IMG/VR virus record: IMGVR_UViG_3300044568_000301
Location: 1 to 35,108 of that record
Direction: 5' to 3' (one strand)
Length of the DNA: 35,108 nucleotides
DNA from: a virus
Part shown: positions 14,814 to 21,955 of the stretch, piece by piece
How the letters are laid out: every line of letters begins with the position of its first letter
How positions within the stretch are numbered: the stretch's first letter is position 1
Made by a program: the position numbers and the translations under genes
The notes under the pieces: generated by a model
Databases searched by the model: none
What the model was told of the DNA's origin: nothing
The model's input: only the letters and a program-made list of their open reading frames with translations

Positions 14814-15583
14814 TAGGCTGCCCTCGCTTCACGTACCCGCATGATTTCGGCAATCAGTCCCGGCCCTTTAACGTCCAGCTTGATGTCGCCCATAACGTCA
14901 AACAGCTTTTGGAATTCGTTAGCTTGCTGCGCCATAGCAGCGTTGCAGTTGAATTTGCGACCACCGGGGCCGCCTACATATACGTCAACTGACGGGCCTG
15001 TTGTTTCACCCGTGAAACGCTTAACGCCGTCAGCGCGATTGCAAGAGTCGTAGCCGTACAGCGTGAAATGACGGAATCCAAGAACGTAACCAATGTTGAT
15101 GGCTCGCAGACCCGAGGTCGTGCCACCACCAATAGCAATTCGGTTGGGGCCAATGGCCTCCATTTCTGGGCCTTCTGCCCATGAGTGCCACAGCAACACG
15201 TTGCGCCCTTTAAGGTGGTCAAATGTCGAGGGCGGGCAACGAGAAGCGGGCATATAGGTGGTGTGGTCGTTAAGCCGCTGTATACCGCTTGTGCGGTCAC
15301 GCGGGTCAAGATTAACCCACAGGTCGGGGGCTACCCCGTTTTCCACCAAAAAGTCGTGTGCGGCCTTTACAGCCACAATCGGGCGACCGGCTCGGCGGTG
15401 CGCCTTAATCTCATCAATGTAGTCCGGCATAGACCACCCGCTCGCCACCAATACGATGTTGCCATCGTGCTTGATGGGAGCGAGGGTCAGTTCTGGCAGA
15501 CCACGGGCGAGAGCAGAGCGGATATTGGAACAAAGTTCCTCTTCCGTACCTGCTGCTACGACCGTGATCTCCAGAGGCTGCAT
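14813..15583 (-). CDS. DUF115/Maf-like (MptE-type) domain protein, 256 aa
   Basis: The start at 15583 is two bases past the stop of the decoration-type gene. A longer frame starting at 15631 lies inside that gene. The protein has a Rossmann-like NIVLVASGWSMPDYIDE block, then APDLWVNLDPRDRTSG, GGGTTSGLRAINIGYVLGF and a later LYGYDSCNRAD. These are the landmarks of DUF115, which includes bacterial Maf proteins that help transfer nonulosonic acid sugars to flagellin, and archaeal MptE. A phage copy between coat and tail genes suggests modification of a virion protein, or use of a nucleotide-sugar. The exact reaction is unknown. Confidence 0.72.
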   Translation of the reverse strand: MQPLEITVVAAGTEEELCSNIRSALARGLPELTLAPIKHDGNIVLVASGWSMPDYIDEIKAHRRAGRPIVAVKAAHDFLVENGVAPDLWVNLDPRDRTSGIQRLNDHTTYMPASRCPPSTFDHLKGRNVLLWHSWAEGPEMEAIGPNRIAIGGGTTSGLRAINIGYVLGFRHFTLYGYDSCNRADGVKRFTGETTGPSVDVYVGGPGGRKFNCNAAMAQQANEFQKLFDVMGDIKLDVKGPGLIAEIMRVREARAA

Positions 15584-15585
15584 GG

Positions 15586-16059
15586 TTAGCCAGCCACACC
15601 CGACAGAACGTGCGGGTAACCCGCAACGCAAGTCAGGGCAGTAGCGCCAGAGGCCGTGGTGAGGGCAACGATGCCCGCCACCAAACCGCCGCTGACCACC
15701 GCATCGTCAAGCGTTCCCGCCGTTGCCGTCGTATAGAGCGGCACAGCCGGGAGGCACGACGCTGCGAGCTTGACGACAGGCTTGCCGCCGATCTGCACCC
15801 AGCCGTAGTAGGCCGAGGCAATCGACGCTTGAGCAAAACCCACCACCTTGCTGTTAGCAGAGTTGGTCGTCGTAATCGGAACAACCGTGTTATCAACGCG
15901 AACGGAAACCGCGCTGTACTGGGCGACGTCCGAGGACGCACGCACATACACAGCTTGGCCGCCGTCGCTCAAGTTAACGGTCGTACCGACTGCAAACGAG
16001 GGCGAAGCATCGGTGTATTCAAGCGAAACACCAATCATGTTTGAAACGGAAATAGACAT
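15586..16059 (-). CDS. Capsid decoration-type protein, 157 aa
   Basis: A strong ribosome binding site (AAGGAGGG, eight bases upstream) precedes the ATG at 16059, as for abundant virion proteins. The protein is beta-rich and Ala/Val/Thr-rich with almost no charged clusters (GTTVNLSDGGQAVYVRAS, VQIGGKPVVKLAAS). Size, composition and its place right after the coat match head decoration proteins of other phages. No specific family is identified. Confidence 0.65.
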   Translation of the reverse strand: MSISVSNMIGVSLEYTDASPSFAVGTTVNLSDGGQAVYVRASSDVAQYSAVSVRVDNTVVPITTTNSANSKVVGFAQASIASAYYGWVQIGGKPVVKLAASCLPAVPLYTTATAGTLDDAVVSGGLVAGIVALTTASGATALTCVAGYPHVLSGVAG

Positions 16060-16072
16060 TTTCGTGCCCTCC

Positions 16073-17092
16073 TTAAGCGATCAACACGCCTTGGAACTGG
16101 CTGCCCGAGCAGGTAAGGTTACCGGCCCAGCCAATCAGTTTCACAATGGCGTCTTGGTTGACGGCCTGACGCTCACCACCGATCGGAACAAAGTTGCGAT
16201 CCTTGTGGGGGCGGAACATCAGGTACTTGGTGTTCAGGAACCACATGTGGTTTGCGTTGCCCGAACCGCTGTTGTAGGTGGACGAACCGATACCACCGTC
16301 CAGCACAACGTCGGAGGCCATGCCCGCGCCGTAGTACTTGAGGGAGGCAAAGCCCGCGCCCGCCATGCCCGAACCAGCGTCCGTGATGCGCTGGATGGCC
16401 TGCAACGACTGCAAATACAACCGATAGTAGTTGTTGTCTGCAACGATGAGGTCAGGCTTGTCGGTTCCACGAACCAGCTGCACAGCCAAGGCGTCCATAT
16501 AGCCTTGGATGTTCGTCGACGAAACAGCCGCGAGACCATCGGTCAAGCCGCTGTATTTCTTCGACTGCCAGAACGACCACACGGCGCGATTGATGCCACC
16601 GTAGGTGCCAACAGTCGGGTCATCCGGCACAGCAGCAGCAAGACCCGTGAGGTTCTTACCCGCGTTGCCGGTGCCGTCGCCATACAGGTCACCGCTGATG
16701 CGGTTAGCCAGCTGGGCTTCGGCCACTTCCATGCGACCGTCAAGAAGGTCGATGATCGCCTCCTTGCCCGAGTTCTGGATCATTTCCAGACCCGAGATGG
16801 TCACCGCAGAAGCGTACTGCGTGATGGAGAACTGCGCCGAGCTAATCGGGCTGTTCTGACCCACGTTCAGCACTTCGTAACCGGAGTAGCTGTTCGTGTT
16901 GTTCGTGGTCGGATCGGTGTACATGATTTCCTGCAAAATCACGTTACCGCCCGAGAACGTCTTGACGTTCCCACGCTCCTTAAGACGACGAAGCAACGCG
17001 TTGTTGTTCGTCACGTTGTCAGCGAGTGCACCGCTACGGCTCTGGATTGTAGTAGCGATGATGTCGCTGATACTTGAGTTGGCAAATGCCAT
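16073..17092 (-). CDS. Major capsid protein, 339 aa
   Basis: A clear ribosome binding site (TAGGAG, eight bases upstream) precedes the ATG. The protein begins MAFANSSISDIIATTIQSR with a following GNVKTFSGGNVILQE and SGYEVLNVGQNSPI. This is the pattern of HK97-fold coats of small podoviruses and BPP-1-like phages: an N-arm, then an E-loop. The middle has SGLEMIQNSGKEAIIDLLDGR, and the C-terminal part has a P-domain-like beta block GSGNANHMWFLNTKYLMF. It lies directly after the scaffold, in the usual scaffold-coat order. The length is a little shorter than P22 coat (430 aa), so it lacks the P22 insertion domain. Confidence 0.87.
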   Translation of the reverse strand: MAFANSSISDIIATTIQSRSGALADNVTNNNALLRRLKERGNVKTFSGGNVILQEIMYTDPTTNNTNSYSGYEVLNVGQNSPISSAQFSITQYASAVTISGLEMIQNSGKEAIIDLLDGRMEVAEAQLANRISGDLYGDGTGNAGKNLTGLAAAVPDDPTVGTYGGINRAVWSFWQSKKYSGLTDGLAAVSSTNIQGYMDALAVQLVRGTDKPDLIVADNNYYRLYLQSLQAIQRITDAGSGMAGAGFASLKYYGAGMASDVVLDGGIGSSTYNSGSGNANHMWFLNTKYLMFRPHKDRNFVPIGGERQAVNQDAIVKLIGWAGNLTCSGSQFQGVLIA

Positions 17093-17115
17093 TTTGATGC
17101 TCCTATATCAGTTGG

Positions 17116-18093
17116 TTACAACCGGGCTGTTGTTTCTTCGAAGGCTTCTTCGATCAACGCCCGACGACTTTGCGCTTTGGGAGCCGTGTTAGCACCGGGT
17201 GTGGCGCTTCTGACACTCACAGCAGCGGCCCGAGCGGCTTTCGCTGCTCGGTTCTTTTCTGCGGCCATTTTCGCGTTTTGCTCTGCCTGTTGGGCTGACA
17301 AAACCTTTTCCCGCAGCTCTCGATTGCCATAAACCGCTCTATCATAAGCGTCTTCCAATGTCTCGGCTACACCGCTTTGGAGGAGCTTAATCATCTCGGG
17401 TCTGGCTTCTTCGAAAAACTCTGCCTTTTGGGCAAAGCCTTCAATTTCGTTAGAAAGGACAGCCTGTTCTGCGGCTTCCTGTTGTTGCTTCCACGTTGTG
17501 ACTTCGCCACGCACGCTGGCAAGCTCGTTTTTCAACGCAAAAATAGTCGGATCGACCGCTTGCTGCTGACCTTGCGGCATACCTTGAAGGTTAATTCCGT
17601 ATTCACCCGCTAACTGCATAAAATAGTTCAGTCGGGTCTGCGGGTCAGACGTACGCAGCGTGTGGTCAGCCTTCAGCAACGCCGAAATGGCCTGCTCTGG
17701 CTTCATGCCAAGGCCGTTTAGCGTCGTCATGTAGGGGCTGATGACCTCCTGCATGGAATCGGCAAACTGCTTGGCTTGGAGCAGGGGTTCCACGCCACGG
17801 CGCATCTGTTCTTCGCGCTGGAAAGCGTATTCCTGCAAGCGAGGGTCGGCTTTCTGCCAAACCTCGTGATAATCCTTTTTCCACGACAGCGGAGGGCGCT
17901 TCCACACGGGTTCCTCGACGGGTTCCGGTGCGGGGGCTTCCTCTTGTACAATGGTTTTGGCGAATCGGCCTGATTCGTCACGGCCATTATTGGCTTCGGC
18001 TTCCTCAAACTGCTGGGACAGCAATTCCTTGCGGTCTAGCGTCTCATTAGCCTCTGTGGGGGCTTGGTCAACGGTATTGTCGCTCATCGTCAT
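17116..18093 (-). CDS. Scaffolding protein, 325 aa
   Basis: The protein is strongly charged and helical, with no fixed-fold core. It has an acidic N-terminus (TLDRKELLSQQFEEAEANNG), a Pro/Glu spacer (about 45-65) and a Gln-rich middle (LQGMPQGQQQAVDP). The end is a coiled coil with AEQNAKMAAEKNRAAKAARA and a basic tail SRRALIEEAFEETTARL, the kind of C-terminal helix by which scaffolds bind coat. It is the gene immediately before the coat. The ATG at 18093 overlaps the preceding stop as ATGA; a second ATG at 18087 has better spacing from AGGAG, so either may be used. Confidence 0.78.
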   Translation of the reverse strand: MTMSDNTVDQAPTEANETLDRKELLSQQFEEAEANNGRDESGRFAKTIVQEEAPAPEPVEEPVWKRPPLSWKKDYHEVWQKADPRLQEYAFQREEQMRRGVEPLLQAKQFADSMQEVISPYMTTLNGLGMKPEQAISALLKADHTLRTSDPQTRLNYFMQLAGEYGINLQGMPQGQQQAVDPTIFALKNELASVRGEVTTWKQQQEAAEQAVLSNEIEGFAQKAEFFEEARPEMIKLLQSGVAETLEDAYDRAVYGNRELREKVLSAQQAEQNAKMAAEKNRAAKAARAAAVSVRSATPGANTAPKAQSRRALIEEAFEETTARL

Positions 18094-18437
18094 CCTCTCC
18101 TGTGGGGATTGGTAAAGTTGGCGTGTTGACGCAGGTCGCGCAGCAGACGATCAGCTTGATCGTTGGTCAGTCGATTGTTGACCTCCCATTTAAGGCGCTC
18201 TAACCGCGAATTGTCAGGCTTCTCCCTCGCCATGTGTTTAGAGGGGTCTTCGTTGCCAACCTCAATGCAGTTGTTCGCCTTGAGGTGGCGTCGATGCTCT
18301 GACCTAGACGTAACCATTTGGCCGTCAATCATGGATTTGTATGGCGTGATGTCGGGGACGACGTAGTGGTAATGCCCCTTGGCGTCCTTCTTGCGCTCAA
18401 CAAACTCACCGTCAACCAATATGTACGTTCGTTTCAT
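18090..18437 (-). CDS. Conserved phage head-region protein, 115 aa
   Basis: It begins MKRTYILVDGEFVERKKD and has YHYVVPDITPYKSMIDGQMVT and SRSEHRRHLKANNCIEVGN. These blocks recur in small proteins located between portal and coat genes of other proteobacterial phages, where they have no known function. The C-terminal half is helical and basic (RLTNDQADRLLRDLRQH), so it may touch DNA or scaffold. Both ends are coupled to neighbours by ATGA overlaps. Confidence 0.66.
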   Translation of the reverse strand: MKRTYILVDGEFVERKKDAKGHYHYVVPDITPYKSMIDGQMVTSRSEHRRHLKANNCIEVGNEDPSKHMAREKPDNSRLERLKWEVNNRLTNDQADRLLRDLRQHANFTNPHRRG

Positions 18438-18823
18438 AGGAGCAACAATACTTCTTCATCGTCCATTTCTTCAAGTTCCCGATGCAGCGCCTCAACCCGA
18501 GCCACATCTGCAAGGAGGGCGTCAAAGTCGATGGCATTGACCGGGGGTATATCAAACCGGGTCTGTTCTTCAACAAACGGGGCAACGATCTCGGCCACCA
18601 CACGCGGTCGACCCTCAACCAGTTCCTCGTAGATTGCGATGACTTCCTTGCGCCGCGCCTCACGCAGCTTGGAATCCTCGTCATATCGCGGCTCTTTGCG
18701 CTTCTTGTGCGTGTTCTTGCCACCGTCGTGCGTGTCAATAACGACGACAGGCGGTGGCGGCGGCGGTACCGTGACCTCGGCAACCGCAAACGGCAGAACG
18801 CAAAATGGCGCGATAGCGAACAT
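18434..18823 (-). CDS. Small protein with hydrophobic N-terminus and Pro run, 129 aa
   Basis: The N-terminus MFAIAPFCVLPFAVAEV is hydrophobic with Pro residues, followed by PPPPPP (about 20-25), VVVIDTHDGG, and a basic stretch KNTHKKRKEPRYD. The remainder is helical and acidic, ending EEMDDEEVLLLL. I recall similar MFAxAPF starts in small hypothetical phage proteins near head genes. It is not a clear signal peptide, since it lacks a basic n-region. It overlaps the 100-aa gene by one base (TAATG). Role unknown. Confidence 0.6.
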   Translation of the reverse strand: MFAIAPFCVLPFAVAEVTVPPPPPPVVVIDTHDGGKNTHKKRKEPRYDEDSKLREARRKEVIAIYEELVEGRPRVVAEIVAPFVEEQTRFDIPPVNAIDFDALLADVARVEALHRELEEMDDEEVLLLL

Positions 18824-19125
18824 TAGAGGGTGCTAACCGCCGACATAGCTGACATAGAGGACACTTCGCCAATCGGCTCAATAACGGGTAGCTCGGAGTC
18901 AGTTACCAAATACACGCACTCGACCCAATCCTTTGCGTCATGGTTCCAATTCCATTGAAAGCCCGGACGATCCTCTGGCTTCGGGTCACGCACAACCCAC
19001 TCGCCATTTAGCCACGAAACTTCCTTGCCCTCTACCGCTTCCGGCTTGGCGGGAACCTCGTACCAACCCTTATTGTTGTCGATCTGCTCGACGGGGTAGT
19101 GGCCTTTGAAACTATAAAGCGTCAT
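18823..19125 (-). CDS. Small unknown protein, 100 aa
   Basis: MTLYSFKGHYPVEQIDNNKGW opens the protein, followed by LNGEWVVRDPKPEDRPGFQWNWNHDAKDWVE, a short Trp-rich beta pattern of the kind found in tail-fibre-linked accessory proteins. The C-terminus is simple (VSSMSAMSAVSTL). It lies directly after the LamG-type fibre gene, so it may assist folding or attachment of that fibre. This is inferred from position only. Confidence 0.58.
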   Translation of the reverse strand: MTLYSFKGHYPVEQIDNNKGWYEVPAKPEAVEGKEVSWLNGEWVVRDPKPEDRPGFQWNWNHDAKDWVECVYLVTDSELPVIEPIGEVSSMSAMSAVSTL

Positions 19126-19133
19126 GGGTTATC

Positions 19134-21146
19134 TCACAGAAGCGGGAACGCCGCAGTTGGGGCGGTAAAGTTAGCGGTGTAGCGGGCAACGCCTTTGGTA
19201 ATGCGGAAGTCTTGAATGTATCCGTTCCATACGCCGGGGACGCCGCTGCCGGTTGAAAACCACCATTTAGCAATGGACTTGGCAGAAGTTGCTCTATTAA
19301 CAATAGACCCGGAAATGCCGGTTAAGTTTAGGTCGCGCGTTCCATTGATATACGTTTGCCAAGTAGTGCCAGAGCGAACGAACGCAACATGAGTCCATGT
19401 GTTTGTGGCGATTGTGATCGTGCCAATTCCATTACCGCCGCCGTCTGCGTTAATCAAATTCCAAGTGGTTCCGTTACTACTTGCCCAAATGCAGAATTTT
19501 TGACTTTGGTAATCAATACCAATACTCCAATCGGTTCCCGAACTTCCGTGATACAGCGCCATTCGAGTTGTAACGGTTGGGTAAATCCACCCTTCAATAG
19601 TAAAGTCGCCGCTGCCAAACTCCAGATTTATTGTCGGAGCAGTATTAGCAAAGTCCCCCGTCCCATCGAAATACATCGACGAGCCGCCGAACTTGCTCTG
19701 CGTCGTGCTGATCTGCGCGTTGCCGACCGTCTCAAGATCGTTCTTGGACGTAGCGTCGTAGATGCCTGCGTTGGTGTAGTTGAGCAGGAGCGAGGTATCG
19801 GTGATGGCCGTAAGCGGGGCGGTTGGGACTGCGGTGTTAGCCGTTCCCTTAAGAATCCGAATATCCGCAAAGTACCCTTGGAATACTGCGGCACCCGCAT
19901 CTGATCCGAGGTTAACGCTTTTGTTAGACGACGTTGGAACAGATGTAGTAGTTCCAAGAGAAACGCCGTTCAGATACAGGGTCGTTGTACTTCCGCTCTT
20001 GACCAAAGCAAAGAATGACCAAGCATTAAGCGGTGCCTTTGTTGAGGATGTAATAACGGGTGAACCATTCAGCAAATAGTACAGTCCGCTGCCGCCAGTT
20101 GAAATATCCGCAATGACAATTTTATCTCCCGCCGACGTTCCTACATAAATAAGTACGTTGTTTCCGGCAGAGTAGGCCGTTGGGTAATACCAACCTTGAA
20201 TCGTCCAATCTCCGCTTGAAAGGTCAAACGCGGAAGAAGTCGTGGTGGTCAGGTAATCCCCACTCCCATCGAAATACCCGCTGCCGCCATTCGTCGAGGC
20301 AGACCAAGCAGCCGTGGGGTTGAACGGGGAGAAGGCTTGGACGGAGGGGGAACCGTTTACGGTAATGGCAAAAGCATTTGTACTGCTATCCGCAAATCTG
20401 CTGGATTGGCAAGTTAAAAGCGAGGTGCCGCTGATGGCCGTGAGTGGGGTAGTGCTGGGCGTGAAGTTGGAGGTGTAGACGGCGGTGCCTTTGACGATAC
20501 GAATATTTGAAATATATCCAATCCATATTTCGCCAGCAGTTGTTGAGCCTGCAATCTTCGGCCCGGTCGTGCCGCCGTCACTTTGCGTTGAAGAATTGGT
20601 AAATGACCCGCTTGATGTGCCGTTAATGTAATACGTCCAAGTATTTCCGCTTCTTACTAATGCAACGTGATTCCATTGATTAGTGGCAATAGAGCCGGTT
20701 GACGCTCCTGCAAATCCGCCATTTGTGTACACGTTCAGCGTAGTTGCGCCGGACTGACTTAAAAGTGCAAATCCGGTTGAATTTGCGGCAGACGTACGAA
20801 TTTCAACAATAGGTCGGGTTCCAGATGTGGATGTGGGATATACCCATCCTTCAACGGTAAAGTCGCCGGTTCCAAAATTAAATGCTGTATTTGCGACGGT
20901 GTTTAAGAACTGCCCGCTTGTCCCATCAAAGTAGTTCCCCCACCCCGTCTGCGAGAATGGCGAGAACGTACCCTGCGTCGTGTTGCCGTTGCGGGTGATC
21001 GAGAAGTTGTTGGTACTGCTATCGAGGAACGTGTTGTTCTGTGCGCCGTTCGTGCCGTTACCGGGCAGCAACAGAGTCGTGTACTCAAAGTTTGGGTCAG
21101 AGACGACCTGCGAACCACCCAACAGCAACTGCTGAATACCGCTCAT
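19134..21146 (-). CDS. Fibre or adhesin with three LamG-type domains, 670 aa
   Basis: After a short N-terminus (MSGIQQLLLGGSQVV) the protein has three concanavalin/LamG-type (Laminin_G_3) domains, at about 20-235, 245-435 and 450-670. Each holds the same landmarks: YFDG with a hydrophobic strand, GDFT(V/I)EGW(V/I)YPT or a close variant, NxWxxxALVRSG-type, YINGT, and a final GYI-x-x-(I/F)RI-x-KG. LamG domains bind sugars, so it is a candidate receptor binding protein. The domains look like tandem duplicates. The ATG overlaps the stop of the 266-aa fibre gene (TAATG). Confidence 0.85.
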   Translation of the reverse strand: MSGIQQLLLGGSQVVSDPNFEYTTLLLPGNGTNGAQNNTFLDSSTNNFSITRNGNTTQGTFSPFSQTGWGNYFDGTSGQFLNTVANTAFNFGTGDFTVEGWVYPTSTSGTRPIVEIRTSAANSTGFALLSQSGATTLNVYTNGGFAGASTGSIATNQWNHVALVRSGNTWTYYINGTSSGSFTNSSTQSDGGTTGPKIAGSTTAGEIWIGYISNIRIVKGTAVYTSNFTPSTTPLTAISGTSLLTCQSSRFADSSTNAFAITVNGSPSVQAFSPFNPTAAWSASTNGGSGYFDGSGDYLTTTTSSAFDLSSGDWTIQGWYYPTAYSAGNNVLIYVGTSAGDKIVIADISTGGSGLYYLLNGSPVITSSTKAPLNAWSFFALVKSGSTTTLYLNGVSLGTTTSVPTSSNKSVNLGSDAGAAVFQGYFADIRILKGTANTAVPTAPLTAITDTSLLLNYTNAGIYDATSKNDLETVGNAQISTTQSKFGGSSMYFDGTGDFANTAPTINLEFGSGDFTIEGWIYPTVTTRMALYHGSSGTDWSIGIDYQSQKFCIWASSNGTTWNLINADGGGNGIGTITIATNTWTHVAFVRSGTTWQTYINGTRDLNLTGISGSIVNRATSAKSIAKWWFSTGSGVPGVWNGYIQDFRITKGVARYTANFTAPTAAFPLL

Positions 21147-21946
21147 TAGCTAACGTTTCCGTTGACTACGCAAACCGTACCGGAAATAAACAAGATGGTT
21201 GCAACGCCACGGGTGGCAAGCGTCATCGTTGCTTTATCTGAGTCCGTTCCTGCGATATAGGCCGTGGTAATGGTGCAGGTAATTGTAATGTTGCCAGAGG
21301 TGTTGTTAAACACCGAAACAACATCGCCTGCTGCGAACGTAGCGTCAGGGATCGTCACCGACCCACCTGACCCAACGTTGATAAACTCGCCTACATCGCC
21401 CGTGACTAGCGTGTAGCTCGTCGTCTTGGCCGAGCCTGACTGCGGGATGTTGCGGTAACCGACTGGGTTGGTGCCGTCGACCGTGCAGTTGGCTAATGAT
21501 CCGGTCGATGATCCGGTGCCGCCGTTAGCAACCGCCAACGTGCCGGTGACTTGCGTGGCAAGATTGACGTTACCAACAACCTGTTTCAGCGATCCGGTTG
21601 TGTCGAAGGTGCCGTCTGTCGTCCACGTATCGCCAACCTGCAACGTGACCTTGGCGATAGTTCGCAGGGTGCTGTTGTTGTTGTACGAAACGGTGACCGT
21701 AACCGCTGCCGTATCGCGGTTCTGGATCGTGATGGTCTTGATTGCACGGCGCGTAGAGGAAGCCGGAGCGGCTACCAGCGTCACGCTGCTTGTGCCGTTT
21801 AGCGCGCCATCAGTAGCGCCCTCGGTAAAGGCCGAGCCGGTGTTATCCGCCCATGCAGCCGTAAAGTCAGGGTTGGTCGTTGCCGCCGCCCCCGACATGG
21901 TGCAGACGATGGATTTGGTAGTTGCGTCGAGTACAAGTAATGCCAT
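21146..21946 (-). CDS. Fibre-like virion protein, 266 aa
   Basis: MALLVLDATTKSIVCTMSGA opens the protein; the first 130 residues look like a beta domain (TTNPDFTAAWAD, ITIQNRDTAAVTVTVSY). ATQVTGTLAVANGGTGSST at about 131-149 is the ANGGTG motif common in fibre shafts. The rest is beta-rich with YTLVTGDVGEFINVGSGGSV, a pattern seen in phage fibres that fold around a trimeric axis. It sits between two other fibre-type genes and so probably forms part of one multi-protein fibre. No enzymatic residues are visible. Confidence 0.72.
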   Translation of the reverse strand: MALLVLDATTKSIVCTMSGAAATTNPDFTAAWADNTGSAFTEGATDGALNGTSSVTLVAAPASSTRRAIKTITIQNRDTAAVTVTVSYNNNSTLRTIAKVTLQVGDTWTTDGTFDTTGSLKQVVGNVNLATQVTGTLAVANGGTGSSTGSLANCTVDGTNPVGYRNIPQSGSAKTTSYTLVTGDVGEFINVGSGGSVTIPDATFAAGDVVSVFNNTSGNITITCTITTAYIAGTDSDKATMTLATRGVATILFISGTVCVVNGNVS

Positions 21947-21955
21947 GGTGATGTC

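Noticed and set aside
15848-17077. A 409-aa open frame on the plus strand opposite the coat and decoration genes
   Set aside because: It is antisense to two clear virion genes with strong ribosome binding sites, has no motif, and its composition is that of a shadow frame in GC-rich DNA.
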